In this document: positions 7,361 to 15,695 of the stretch, in pieces | How positions within the stretch are numbered: position 1 is the first letter of the stretch | Layout: every line of letters starts with the position of its first letter | Assembly: GCF_003590945.1 (NCBI RefSeq) | Contig: NZ_QYUK01000011.1 | Location: 4,337,501-4,374,006, forward strand | From: Oleomonas cavernae | GTDB taxonomy: Bacteria > Pseudomonadota > Alphaproteobacteria > Zavarziniales > Zavarziniaceae | Direction of reading: 5' to 3' | Length of the DNA stretch: 36,506 bases | Notes under the pieces: generated by a model | Database searches by the model: none | The model's input: only the letters and a program-made list of their open reading frames with translations | Told to the model about the DNA's origin: nothing | Made by a program: the position numbers and the translations under genes

Positions 7361-8962
7361 ATGGCAGACGGCATTGCGATGAATCGAGACGTCAAGGTCG
7401 CCGCGCAGGACGTGCATCGCTGGCTTCAGGACATGGGCTGGAACGCGCCGGGTGTGCGTTCGAAATACCCGTCGAAGTATCGCTTCAACCCCGGCACGCG
7501 GGAACAGTTCAAGCTCATCGTGGGCGAATACTGCCGCATGGAGGAAGAGAAGGACGATCGCCAGTACGGCTCGCTGTCCGACGGCATGGCCCGCCTCGAG
7601 GCCGGGCGCCGGGTCGAGCCGCGCTGGGCGGAGGCGATGAAGTTCGTCAGCAACTTCCTGGAAATGGGTGAGTATGCCTCGATCGCCGGCTCGGCGCTGC
7701 TCTACGACGCTGTAACCTCGCCCGAGCAGCGCAACGGCTACCTCGCCCAGGTCGAGGACGAGGTCCGCCATACGAACCAGCTCGGTTACCTGAAGAAATA
7801 CTTCGCCTCGCAGTATCACGATCCGGCGGGCTTCACCGATGCGAGGCGCCACCGCTACGGCAATCCCCTGTTCATGAGCAACCGGCAACAGGCCTGCGAG
7901 GCTTTCGTCTCGGGCGACCCGGTCCAGGTGTCGCTCAACCTGCAAATGGTCGCCGAGGCCTGCTTCACCAATCCGCTGGTGGTGGCGATGACGCAACTGG
8001 CCGCCGCCAACGGCGACGAGATCACGCCCACCGTGTTCCTGTCGATCCAGTCAGACGAATTGCGCCACATGGCCAACGGCTATCACACCATGGTGTCGGT
8101 CGTGGACGACGCGGACAACATGCAATATCTCCAGACCGATCTGGAAAACGCCTTCTGGATCCAGCACAAGGGCTTCACGCCCATGGTCGGGCGCGCCTTC
8201 GAATATGGCGCGGTCAACCGCGGCGATCCCTGGGCCGAGACCTGGGATCGCTGGGTCTACGAGGATTGGGGCGGCATCTGGATGGGCCGCTTCAGCCGCT
8301 TTGGCCTCGAGTCGCCGCGCAACCTGCCCGATGCCAAGTTCGAAGCCTATTGGGGCCAGCACGATGCCTTCGCGGCGATGTTCGCCCTGTGGCCGTTCAT
8401 CGGCTGCCGCATCGAACTGCCGACCCCGCGCGACCAGGACTGGTTCGAAAAGCATTACCCGGGCTGGGGCGACAGCGCAGGCCAGGTCTTCCAGGAGTGG
8501 GAGCGCCAGGGCGTGGCCGATCCGGCCAATCGCACCATGCCGGTCGAATGGCTCACCGCCAACAAGAAGCACATCGCGATGTGCCGCGTGTGCCAGTCGA
8601 CCATTCTGAAAGTCACCCCCGGGCGCCCGGGCACGGTGGCGACGGAGCGCAACCCTACGGGTTGCGACCTGCGCATCACCGAATACGCCGGCCGCCGCCA
8701 TGCCTTCTGCTCACACTGGTGCGAACGCATGTTCCTGACCGAGCCCGAACGCTATACCGCCCAGAATTTCTTCGAGATCTTCGACGGCTGGGAGCTGTCG
8801 GAGATCGTGCGGGCCACCGGCGGGGTGCGCAGCGACGGGCAAACCCTGGTGGCGCAACCGCACCTGCGATCCGACCGATTGTGGACGCTCGACGATCTGG
8901 CCGCCTGCCGCATCAGTATCCGCAACCCGCTCACCGCGGGTGTCAGCTTCGAGAAGCACTGA
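7361..8962 (+). CDS. mmoX: sMMO-family hydroxylase alpha subunit (MmoX-like)
   Basis: Catalytic diiron subunit of a soluble methane/butane monooxygenase-type hydroxylase, 533 residues. Iron ligands are all present: E104, E134-X2-H137, E199 and E233-X2-H236, offset by ten from E114/E144/H147/E209/E243/H246 of Methylococcus MmoX. T203 matches the conserved Thr213. Long identical stretches include ACFTNPL, NGDEITPTVFLSI, DELRHMANGY and RWVYEDWGGIW. MmoX Cys151 is Leu141 here. Unlike MmoX, the C-terminal part has four cysteines (C408-X2-C411 and C450-X3-C454) resembling the YHS motif of phenol/propane monooxygenases. I choose ATG 7361, 5 nt after GGAGAA; a GTG at 7358 is also in frame. Substrate is not decidable from sequence: methane, short alkanes or alkenes. 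Confidence 0.93.
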   Translation: MADGIAMNRDVKVAAQDVHRWLQDMGWNAPGVRSKYPSKYRFNPGTREQFKLIVGEYCRMEEEKDDRQYGSLSDGMARLEAGRRVEPRWAEAMKFVSNFLEMGEYASIAGSALLYDAVTSPEQRNGYLAQVEDEVRHTNQLGYLKKYFASQYHDPAGFTDARRHRYGNPLFMSNRQQACEAFVSGDPVQVSLNLQMVAEACFTNPLVVAMTQLAAANGDEITPTVFLSIQSDELRHMANGYHTMVSVVDDADNMQYLQTDLENAFWIQHKGFTPMVGRAFEYGAVNRGDPWAETWDRWVYEDWGGIWMGRFSRFGLESPRNLPDAKFEAYWGQHDAFAAMFALWPFIGCRIELPTPRDQDWFEKHYPGWGDSAGQVFQEWERQGVADPANRTMPVEWLTANKKHIAMCRVCQSTILKVTPGRPGTVATERNPTGCDLRITEYAGRRHAFCSHWCERMFLTEPERYTAQNFFEIFDGWELSEIVRATGGVRSDGQTLVAQPHLRSDRLWTLDDLAACRISIRNPLTAGVSFEKH

Positions 8963-8986
8963 TCACGGTCGCCAGGAGAACAGGCC

Positions 8987-10156
8987 ATGGAACACGCCCC
9001 TGATTTTCGGCGGACATTGCTCAACCCGCGCTTCGACACGCACGAGACCGTGCTCGAGGAACGCCGCGCGCCCTTGTCCTTCGCCATGCCCTACGGCACC
9101 CGGATCTCCGAATACGAGCAGGTGCTGCTCTACGCCCAGCCCAATCCCGACTGGATCCCCGGGGGACTGGGCGTCGGCGGCTGGGCGACGGCCTTTCCCG
9201 GCGGGCGCGGGGCGTGGGAGAACTACACGACCGAAGCCAAGACGACCGACTGGTTCGTCTTCCGCGACCCCGAGGGCCGCTGGCAGCGGCCCTATGTCTC
9301 GGAGAAGGCGGATGAATGGCGCGAGATCCAGCGCCTGATCACCACGACCGCGACCCGGCGCAGCTATCGCGGCATCGATCCCGAATGGACGGGCAAGGTG
9401 CTCTGCGGCCACCTGGGGGCCTTGGCGCTGCACGATTACGGCATGTTCATGGCCCTGGCCGCGCCGACCCGGGATTGCCTGGTCGATACGCTGCGCGCCG
9501 CCATCGTCGCCACCGCCCTGGACCATCTCGACAATGCCCAGATGATCCAGGCCGAGAAGGTGTTCCTGGCCCAGGTCAGCGACCAGGCGACGGCCGAGAT
9601 CGCACCATCGAAGGCGCTGTGGCTCGAAGACGATACCTGGGCGCAGGCCCGGCGGGTGGTCGAGGAGATCTGGGGCCCGACCTATGACCATATCGAGATC
9701 CTGTTCGCCATGCATGTGATCCACGAGCCGCTGTTCGGGCGGTTCGTGCGCGACGAATTCCTCATGCAGGCGGCACCACTTCACGGCGACCTGTTCACCC
9801 CCCGGATCCTGGGCTATGCCGCCCGCGGCGCGGAAGCCGCCCATGCCTGGATCATGGAACTCTTCGCGCGCACCCTGGGCGGCGACCCCAAGTTCGGCCC
9901 CTACAATCGGACCTTGATGCATTTCTGGGCCGAGAAGTGGCTGCCGCTGAGCCTTGGCGCCATGACCGGCGCGGCGAAGCTGGGCAGCGCCACCGCGCGC
10001 CTGCGCCGGGGCGACGGCGCCTTCGATGCCCAGGCGGCGCAGCGGCGGGTCTGCGACGACTGGCTCGATCGCTTCGGCCTGCTGTTCGACAAGCCCATCG
10101 ACATCCACGGCGCCCTGCGCAAGGCAAGCGTCCAGGCGCGGGAGGAAGCCGCATGA
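8987..10156 (+). CDS. mmoY: sMMO-family hydroxylase beta subunit (MmoY-like)
   Basis: A 389-residue structural subunit that pairs with the alpha subunit in the (alpha-beta-gamma)2 hydroxylase. It lines up with MmoY through R-(I/L)-(S/T)-EYE, YAQPNPDWI, GGLGVGGW, the NYTTEAKTTDWFVFRDP region, PYVSEKADEWREIQR and the late YNRTLMHFWAEKWL segment. Diiron ligands are not expected in this subunit. It begins 24 nt after mmoX with an AGGAGAACAGGCC leader containing a good Shine-Dalgarno. Its stop codon overlaps the start of mmoB (ATGA), so translation is coupled. Length matches the family (389 in Methylococcus). Confidence 0.93.
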   Translation: MEHAPDFRRTLLNPRFDTHETVLEERRAPLSFAMPYGTRISEYEQVLLYAQPNPDWIPGGLGVGGWATAFPGGRGAWENYTTEAKTTDWFVFRDPEGRWQRPYVSEKADEWREIQRLITTTATRRSYRGIDPEWTGKVLCGHLGALALHDYGMFMALAAPTRDCLVDTLRAAIVATALDHLDNAQMIQAEKVFLAQVSDQATAEIAPSKALWLEDDTWAQARRVVEEIWGPTYDHIEILFAMHVIHEPLFGRFVRDEFLMQAAPLHGDLFTPRILGYAARGAEAAHAWIMELFARTLGGDPKFGPYNRTLMHFWAEKWLPLSLGAMTGAAKLGSATARLRRGDGAFDAQAAQRRVCDDWLDRFGLLFDKPIDIHGALRKASVQAREEAA

Positions 10157-10539
10157 CCAAGGAGACGCTGACCGAAATCCAGATCGCCCGCGCGCTTCAG
10201 GACAAGATGCTGAGCCGGTCCGCCGTGACCGAGACGCGCAGTGTGGTCCTGGCCCTGATGAAGGCCGACGAGATCGAGATCGCGGTCGAATGGCTGCGCG
10301 AGGCCTATGCCGACGATCCGACCCTGAAGATCGAGGACCACGGCGTCTATTACCGCATCGACTGCGCCGAGGAATTCACCTTCGACCTCGACGAGATCCA
10401 GGACATGGTCGGGCGCCCCTACAGCGTCTACGACTTCCTGGTCAACGTCTCGACCACGGTCGGGCGGGCCTATGTCAACGGCAACACGTTCACGATCACG
10501 ACCGCGCTGATCGGCTGGGAGAGCGAAGTCCCACGCTGA
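10153..10539 (+). CDS. mmoB: sMMO-family regulatory/coupling protein B (MmoB-like)
   Basis: A 128-residue, cofactor-free effector protein that binds the hydroxylase and gates oxygen and substrate access. It has the MmoB core: SVVLALMKADEIEIAV, a DDPTLKIEDHGVYYRI strand pair, VGRPYSVYDFLVNVSTTVGRAY and GNTFTITTALIGWE. The N-terminal tail is somewhat shorter than in Methylococcus MmoB (141 residues); that tail orders on hydroxylase binding and affects catalysis. ATG 10153 overlaps the mmoY stop, with GGAGGAAG ideally placed upstream. Confidence 0.93.
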   Translation: MTKETLTEIQIARALQDKMLSRSAVTETRSVVLALMKADEIEIAVEWLREAYADDPTLKIEDHGVYYRIDCAEEFTFDLDEIQDMVGRPYSVYDFLVNVSTTVGRAYVNGNTFTITTALIGWESEVPR

Positions 10540-10572
10540 GTTGCGGTCGCTACCTTGTCGGGGGTTGAGCCA

Positions 10573-11616
10573 ATGCAGGAATATCGTGTCCGGATGACCT
10601 TCGAGGGCCAGCACCCGATCGAGATGGGCTGCCGCGCCGACGAGGATGTGGTAACCGCCGGGTTACGCCAGGGCGTGCTGATCGTCAGCGATTGCCGCAA
10701 GGGCGCCTGCGGCGCCTGCCGCGCCTTCCTCGAGGAGGGGCAGTACGACCGGCTGCTCGATCACAGCCAGCATGCCCTGTCCGAGGACGACGAGGACGAA
10801 GGCTGGGTCCTGAGCTGCCGCCTGCGGCCGCGCAGCGATATCGCGCTCGATTTCGACTACCCGATCGACCGCGTCAGCCGGCTCGATGCCTCGCGCCGCT
10901 CCGGCCGCATCGTGGCGATCGAGCGGCGCTCGCCCACGGTGCTGCGGCTGGTCGTCCGCACCATGGCCGCGCAGGCGCCGCTGGCCTGGAAGCCGGGCCA
11001 GTATGTCCGGCTGGAACTCACCCGCGCCGGGGTGACGCGGTCGTTCTCGCCGGCCAATCTCGCCGGCGATGGCCACGACATCGAATTCTTCATCCGCCTG
11101 CTGCCCGGCGGCGCCTTCTCCCGGACCTTGCGGGCAATGCCCGGCCCCGGCGACATGGTCGCGGTCGAGGGGCCACTCGGCGGCTTCACCCTCAACCCGG
11201 CGGGCGAGCATGATCTGGTGTTCGTCGCCGGGGGAACGGGCCTGGCGCCGGTCCTGTCGATCCTGCGCCAGCTCGGCGCCGAGCAGCCCACGCGGCGGGC
11301 GACCCTGATCTTCGGCGCCGCCCAGGAGGACGAGCTGTTCGCCACGGCCGACCTGCAGGCCCTGCAAGCCGGCTTCCCCGGCCTGCGGGTCGAGCTGGCC
11401 GCGGAGGCGCCCCAGGCGTCGTGGACCGGCTTCCGCGGCACCGCGGTCGACCGGCTGGCCGCGTTGGCCCAGGCCGATCCCGATCATGCCGGCAAGCATT
11501 ATTACCTGTGCGGTCCGCAAGCGATGGTCGCGGCGGCCCACAGCCTGCTGACCCGGCAGCTTGCGGTGCCCGCCGGCGCCGTTCACCAGGAACCCTTTTC
11601 ACCGTCGGAGGGCTGA
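10573..11616 (+). CDS. mmoC: sMMO-family NADH reductase (MmoC-like)
   Basis: A 347-residue iron-sulfur flavoprotein that passes electrons from NADH to the hydroxylase; Methylococcus MmoC has 348. Residues 1-95 form a plant-type [2Fe-2S] ferredoxin domain with C41-X4-C46-X2-C49 and C82. The FAD domain has the RSFSPANL motif and the NAD domain has VFVAGGTGLAPVLSIL and YLCGPQAMV. I choose ATG 10573, preceded by a GGGGG run; an upstream in-frame TTG at 10555 is less likely. It is third from last here, between mmoB and mmoZ, whereas known sMMO and butane monooxygenase operons end in Z-D-C. Confidence 0.94.
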   Translation: MQEYRVRMTFEGQHPIEMGCRADEDVVTAGLRQGVLIVSDCRKGACGACRAFLEEGQYDRLLDHSQHALSEDDEDEGWVLSCRLRPRSDIALDFDYPIDRVSRLDASRRSGRIVAIERRSPTVLRLVVRTMAAQAPLAWKPGQYVRLELTRAGVTRSFSPANLAGDGHDIEFFIRLLPGGAFSRTLRAMPGPGDMVAVEGPLGGFTLNPAGEHDLVFVAGGTGLAPVLSILRQLGAEQPTRRATLIFGAAQEDELFATADLQALQAGFPGLRVELAAEAPQASWTGFRGTAVDRLAALAQADPDHAGKHYYLCGPQAMVAAAHSLLTRQLAVPAGAVHQEPFSPSEG

Positions 11617-11619
11617 CCC

Positions 11620-12186
11620 ATGAGAAAGCCGAAAGAGCGAAAGCAGCCGGGTGCCGAGCGGCGCCTCGAACCATCGCCCTTCGGCGACGGCGACCTGCGG
11701 CGTCGCTGGGCCGAGCGTATCGACGGCTACGACAGCCTGAAACTGGCCCTGCCCGAACTGCTCGCCGTTCGCGAGGAACGCGCGAAACGGCACCTGACCG
11801 ATGTCGACTGGCTGTGGATCGAGGCGCGGATCGAGGAACGGGTCGCGGTCCTGCGCTTCAAGGACCTGACCTATGAGCAGATCCGCACCCTGACGCTGAC
11901 CATGGAGCCGATCGACGAGGTCCAGCGCCGGTACGAGGAGGCGGCACGGCGCGGCGACGGGGCCGAAATCGAGGCCCTGGCCGCGGATTTTCGCCGCCGC
12001 TACAAGCCGCCGGTCATGCCGACCTCGCCGTTCATGAAGACCGAAACGGTGCTGAGCGAGTGGCTGATGAAGCGCCGCTCGCTCAACTGGTTCGCGCCGA
12101 CGATCGACGAGTTGCGGGCCCGCCGCGGCGTGACGGTCTTCAAGGAAGGCTGGCCCGAGCCGGCCGCCGACACTGTCGCCACCTGA
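11620..12186 (+). CDS. mmoZ: sMMO-family hydroxylase gamma subunit (MmoZ-like)
   Basis: A 188-residue small hydroxylase subunit (170 in Methylococcus). It is recognised by WLWIEARIEERVAVLRFK near residue 62, RRYKPPVMPTSPFM, and SLNWFAPTIDELRARRGV near the end, each with a close counterpart in MmoZ. It starts 3 nt after the mmoC stop, with GAGGG upstream. The extra length is an arginine/lysine-rich N-terminal extension. No mmoD-like ORF occurs between it and its neighbours. A gap of only 25 nt leads to the SOD gene, so co-transcription is likely. Confidence 0.92.
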   Translation: MRKPKERKQPGAERRLEPSPFGDGDLRRRWAERIDGYDSLKLALPELLAVREERAKRHLTDVDWLWIEARIEERVAVLRFKDLTYEQIRTLTLTMEPIDEVQRRYEEAARRGDGAEIEALAADFRRRYKPPVMPTSPFMKTETVLSEWLMKRRSLNWFAPTIDELRARRGVTVFKEGWPEPAADTVAT

Positions 12187-12211
12187 ACCGATGAAGATGG
12201 AGGAACCTTGA

Positions 12212-12832
12212 ATGTTCAGCCTGCCAGATCTGCCCTTCGAGCCCAAGGCGATGGCGCCCATCCTGTCCGAGGAAAGCTTTGCCTACCACCACGGCAAGCA
12301 TCACGCCGGCGTTGTCGCCGGCACCAATGCCATCGTCGAGCAACGCCCGGTGCTCCAGGGAAAATCCCTGGAGGAGATCATCATCTATGCCGCCGCCGAC
12401 CCGGCCCAAGACAACCTTCTGTTCAACGCCTCGCAGCATTGGAACCACAGCCTTTACTGGCTCTCGCTTTCGCCGCCCGGCTCGACCAGCCCGTCGAGCC
12501 GGGTCCGGGCGATGATCGAGGATTCCTTCGGCGACATGGCCGGTTTCAAGGCCGCCTTCGTCGATGCCTCGGTGAGGCGGATCGGCTCGGGCTGGACCTG
12601 GCTGATCGCCGAGGGCGGGAAGCTGGCGATCGAGACCACGATCAACTACGACGTCCCGCTCATCCGCGGCAAGCACGTGCTGGCCACCTGCGATGTCTGG
12701 GAACACACCTACTACATCGACTACCGCAACAACCGGAAAGGTTTCATCGAGATCTTCGTCGACCAGCTCCTGAACTGGGACACGATCGATCATCGGCTTA
12801 AATTCCCAGATGAGTCGCTTGATCCAGGCTGA
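12212..12832 (+). CDS. sodB: Iron superoxide dismutase
   Basis: A 206-residue cytoplasmic Fe/Mn-type SOD converting superoxide to oxygen and hydrogen peroxide. Metal ligands are H26 (AYHHGKHH), H79 (HWNH), D161 and H165 (DVWEHTYY). Gln75, in the SQHWNH segment, and GSGWTWL are iron-type features; Mn-SODs place the equivalent Gln in a different segment. GAGGAA precedes the ATG. It lies 25 nt after mmoZ on the same strand, so it appears to be part of the monooxygenase operon. SOD is not a standard member of sMMO operons. A role in removing superoxide leaked by the reductase or diiron centre is a reasonable inference. The C-terminus is about ten residues longer than usual. Confidence 0.92.
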   Translation: MFSLPDLPFEPKAMAPILSEESFAYHHGKHHAGVVAGTNAIVEQRPVLQGKSLEEIIIYAAADPAQDNLLFNASQHWNHSLYWLSLSPPGSTSPSSRVRAMIEDSFGDMAGFKAAFVDASVRRIGSGWTWLIAEGGKLAIETTINYDVPLIRGKHVLATCDVWEHTYYIDYRNNRKGFIEIFVDQLLNWDTIDHRLKFPDESLDPG

Positions 12833-12884
12833 TCTGGTCACGCCATCGCATATTTTACGTCTATGGTATTGGAAGGAGACGGAA

Positions 12885-13307
12885 ATGACACCCGAACAGA
12901 TCGATCTGGTGAAGCAGAGTTTCGAGAAAGTTGTTCCGATCGCGCCACAGGCGGCGGATCTGTTCTATGATCGCCTGTTCGAGATCGCGCCCGAGGTTGT
13001 TCCGCTGTTCAAGGGGGACATGCCGACGCAGGGGGCGAAATTGATGCAGGCATTGGGACTTGTCGTCGGAAGCCTTGACCGCCTGCACGAGGTGCTGCCA
13101 GCGGTCAAGGCGCTGGCAGTAAGGCATGTCGGCTACGGTGTTAAGGAGGTTCACTACACCCCAGTTGGTGCTGCGTTGCTTTGGACACTCGAGCAGGGGC
13201 TGGGGGATCAGTTTACACCAGCGGTCAAGGATGCATGGATTATCGCCTATGGTGCCCTGTCAGGTGTCATGATCGCGGCTGCGTACCGGGAAGTCGTGGA
13301 GGCCTGA
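12885..13307 (+). CDS. Single-domain bacterial haemoglobin (globin)
   Basis: A 140-residue globin like the haem domain of flavohaemoglobin and Vitreoscilla haemoglobin, with no reductase domain. The proximal haem ligand is H81 in KALAVRH, followed by the conserved YGVKEVHYTPVGAALLWTL stretch and DAWIIAYGALSGVM. I choose ATG 12885, with AAGGAGA 7 nt upstream; the frame is open back to 12810, overlapping the SOD end. It follows sodB by 52 bp on the same strand, with no terminator between them. Possible roles are oxygen delivery to the oxygenase or NO detoxification. Codon choice looks slightly less GC-rich than the mmo genes. Confidence 0.9.
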   Translation: MTPEQIDLVKQSFEKVVPIAPQAADLFYDRLFEIAPEVVPLFKGDMPTQGAKLMQALGLVVGSLDRLHEVLPAVKALAVRHVGYGVKEVHYTPVGAALLWTLEQGLGDQFTPAVKDAWIIAYGALSGVMIAAAYREVVEA

Positions 13308-13423
13308 TTGGGCTGGCGCGCCACGACATACGTATCTGCATATCCTCCACCGCTTCATGCTTGAACGCCTATTCTCGGCATACTATGCCGCCCAGCATAT
13401 TAATGCGCTTGTCACAATTCACA

Positions 13424-14455
13424 CTATGCGGCGTCGGAGCGATCGGGCGTGTCACCATCCAGGTGGGCGTAGCGCTGCGTGGTCGTCGTATTCGCATGTC
13501 CCAGCAGCTTGCCGATGATCGGCAGGCCCATACCCGAGCCGGCCCCCACGCTGGCGAAGGAGTGCCGCAGGTCGTGGCGCCTGACCCCCTCAAGGCCGGC
13601 ATGGCGTGAGACCAGCGCCCACGGCTTCTTCAGGTCGGCCTTGGGCTTCTCCACATCGTCGCCCTCGATGACGTAAACGCTGTTGCCGCCGATGTCCTCA
13701 AGGACCGCGAGGGCCGCTGCCGCGAGCACGATGGTCTTCCGGCCGGTCTTCGAGTCCGGCAGGAACAGCAGCCCCTGCTGAAGGTCGACCTCGCTTCACT
13801 TGAGGTAGAGAATCTCTCGCAGCCTGGCGCCCGTGAAGATCAGCAAGCGCAGCGCCGCCGCCACGTGGCGGGAGATGACCGTGCGGCGCGTCTCGGGGCG
13901 CCGGCGTGCGTGTTTCGACGACGGCCTGGCTGGGTTAGGCGGCAGCCACTCGATGCCGACTGTCTCCGCCTCGCGTATGGTGGCGCCCAGCCGAGTAAAC
14001 TCCTCGATCGTCAGGTACCGGTCCTTGCCCTGCTCGCGGTACTTCTCGATGCCGGTGGCCGGGTCGTGGCCCCTCAGGGATCACCTTCATGTCTTGCAGC
14101 CAACCGAAGAAAGTAGCCAGGAGAGAGACCACCCTATTTGCCGTGACGGGGTGCTCGTCACCAATAGTCCGATGAAGCGCGGCCACCTCGGCCTTGGTCA
14201 CGTCGATGGCCCGCTTCGAGCCAATGGCCGGTCGGATATGCAGGCGCCAGTAGCCCTCGTAAAGCGTCACGGTGCCGGATTTGCGATTGTGGCCGGCCTC
14301 CTTCTCGTAGCGCCGCGACAATTGGTCGACGGTCTCGGCCCGACGGGCCTCGGCCTTGTCGCCGGCCGGATCCTGGCCCAAGCGTACGGCCGCCAGGACA
14401 TCCTTGACGGCCTTGCCTCGCTCGCCGGCGTCGGCCTGCTGGCCGGCGCGCTGTA
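13424..14455 (-). pseudogene. Tyrosine integrase remnant (P4/phage type)
   Basis: Remains of a site-specific recombinase. The N-terminal part reads RLGQDPAGDKAEARRAETVDQL and an SAM-like core-binding segment (WRLHIRPAIGSKRAIDVTKAEVAALH). An extra base in the C-run near 14070-14073 breaks the frame after VIPEG. In the catalytic part, the first Arg (TGARLREILYLK) is followed by an in-frame TGA at 13796-13798 where relatives have Trp (LKWSEVD). The last segment is intact: HDLRH with its Arg, LLGHANTTTTQRYAHL with the nucleophilic Tyr. The usual N-terminal arm-binding domain is missing, cut at the 3' end of cbbR. No tRNA or clear attachment site lies beside it. Confidence 0.85.
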
Positions 14456-14478
14456 ACGAATGACCGATCCCGTCCGCG

Positions 14479-15441
14479 TCACGGGCGCGGACGGGCATGG
14501 CCCGGCCGATCGACCGCATCGGCCGCGGCAATGCTGGGCAGGAAGCTGCCGCCGCGCTCGATCAGGAAATCGATGATGGCGCGCACGGCCGGCACTGGCC
14601 GGCGCTGGGCAAGATGGACGACATACCATTGCCGCACGATCGGCAGGCCCTTGACATCCAGGGCCACCATGCGCCCGTCGGCCAGTTCCGCCCCCACCGT
14701 GTGACCTGAAATGAACGAGATGCCCAGGCAGGCGATGACCGCCTGCTTGATCGTCTCGTTGCTGTCGATCTGCATCGCGATCGGCGGGTGAATATGCATC
14801 TTGTCGAAAAAGCGCTCCATCAGGCCGCGGGTGCCGCTGCCCGGTTCGCGCACCAGGAAGGTTTCCTCGGCCAGCAGCCTGGCCGGGATGTCGCGCTGGC
14901 CGGCCAGGGGGTGATCAGGCGGGGCGACGATGAGATGCGGATGATCCCCGATCACCTCGGCTTCGACCTCGAGTTCGAGCGGCGGGCGGCCGGTGATGGC
15001 GACATCGATGCCGAAGTGCCGGAGGCGGTCCATGATCTCGGCCCGGTTGCCGACGGTAAGGCGCAGCGAGATGCCGGGGTGAAGCCGGCGAAAGGCGGCC
15101 AGGGCCTGGGGCGCGAAGTACTTGGCCGTCGAGACCACGCCGATCGAGACCGTGCCCTTTTCCGCCCCGGCAAGACTGGACAACATGGCGACGCAATCGG
15201 CCATGGCCGCGTCGATCCGCTCCGCCGCGGTCAGGATCTCGCGGCCGGCGTCGGTGGCCACGGTCTCGTTGCCGTGACGCTCCAGCAGCGGCTGGCCGGC
15301 CAATTCCTGCAATTGCTGCAACTGCATGGTGACCGCCGGTGGTGTCACATGGAGTTCCGCCGCGGCACGGGTGATCGAGCCGGTCCGGATCACTGCCTGA
15401 AGCGCGCGTAATTGTCGCAGGGTGACGGCGTGGAGGCTCAT
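14479..15441 (-). CDS. cbbR: CbbR-type LysR regulator
   Basis: A 320-residue LysR protein resembling CbbR, the activator of Calvin-cycle operons that senses metabolites such as RuBP or NADPH. The DNA-binding domain is residues 5-65 (LRQLRALQAVIRTGSITRAA, VTPPAVTMQLQQLQ). The effector domain has STAKYFAPQALAAFRRLHPGI, NRAEIMDRL, FLVREPGSGTRGLMERFF and NETIKQAVIACLGISFISGHT, which are characteristic of CbbR. It is divergent from gap with 254 bp between, the arrangement used for cbb operons. The last about 20 residues (from FLPSIAAAD) may be altered by the adjoining integrase remnant. Confidence 0.85.
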   Translation of the reverse strand: MSLHAVTLRQLRALQAVIRTGSITRAAAELHVTPPAVTMQLQQLQELAGQPLLERHGNETVATDAGREILTAAERIDAAMADCVAMLSSLAGAEKGTVSIGVVSTAKYFAPQALAAFRRLHPGISLRLTVGNRAEIMDRLRHFGIDVAITGRPPLELEVEAEVIGDHPHLIVAPPDHPLAGQRDIPARLLAEETFLVREPGSGTRGLMERFFDKMHIHPPIAMQIDSNETIKQAVIACLGISFISGHTVGAELADGRMVALDVKGLPIVRQWYVVHLAQRRPVPAVRAIIDFLIERGGSFLPSIAAADAVDRPGHARPRP

Positions 15442-15695
15442 CGCGGCTGGTTCCCGAGGTATTCAGAAAATTTGAACACCAGAATAATAATTATGCAATT
15501 CCACAAAGTATCCCAATAAACAAAATTGCCTTTGATCGCCGTTACACGGCGGCAGGGAAGATAAACAATGCGGGTTTCGCCGGCCGCGGAAGCCGCGGGA
15601 GGGGTGCGCCGTGTGCGGGATCGATGCCACGCCGGCGATAACGTGCTCTTCGCGCAACGCGACGGGGCCCGGCAGGATAAATAGGGGGCAAACCA
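15442..15695. promoter_or_regulatory. cbbR-gap intergenic control region
   Basis: A 254-bp divergent region with an AT-rich core (15460-15535). It contains TTCA-N7-TGAA (15462-15476), a LysR-like dyad, and a tight inverted repeat CGCCGT-TAC-ACGGCG (15537-15551). CbbR would be expected to bind here. No full sigma-70 promoter is convincing. The gap Shine-Dalgarno is a GGGGG run before the ATG. Confidence 0.5.

Noticed and set aside
13308-13423. A tRNA attachment site next to the integrase remnant
   Set aside because: No cloverleaf or T-loop GTTCGA sequence is present, and no clear direct repeat was found.
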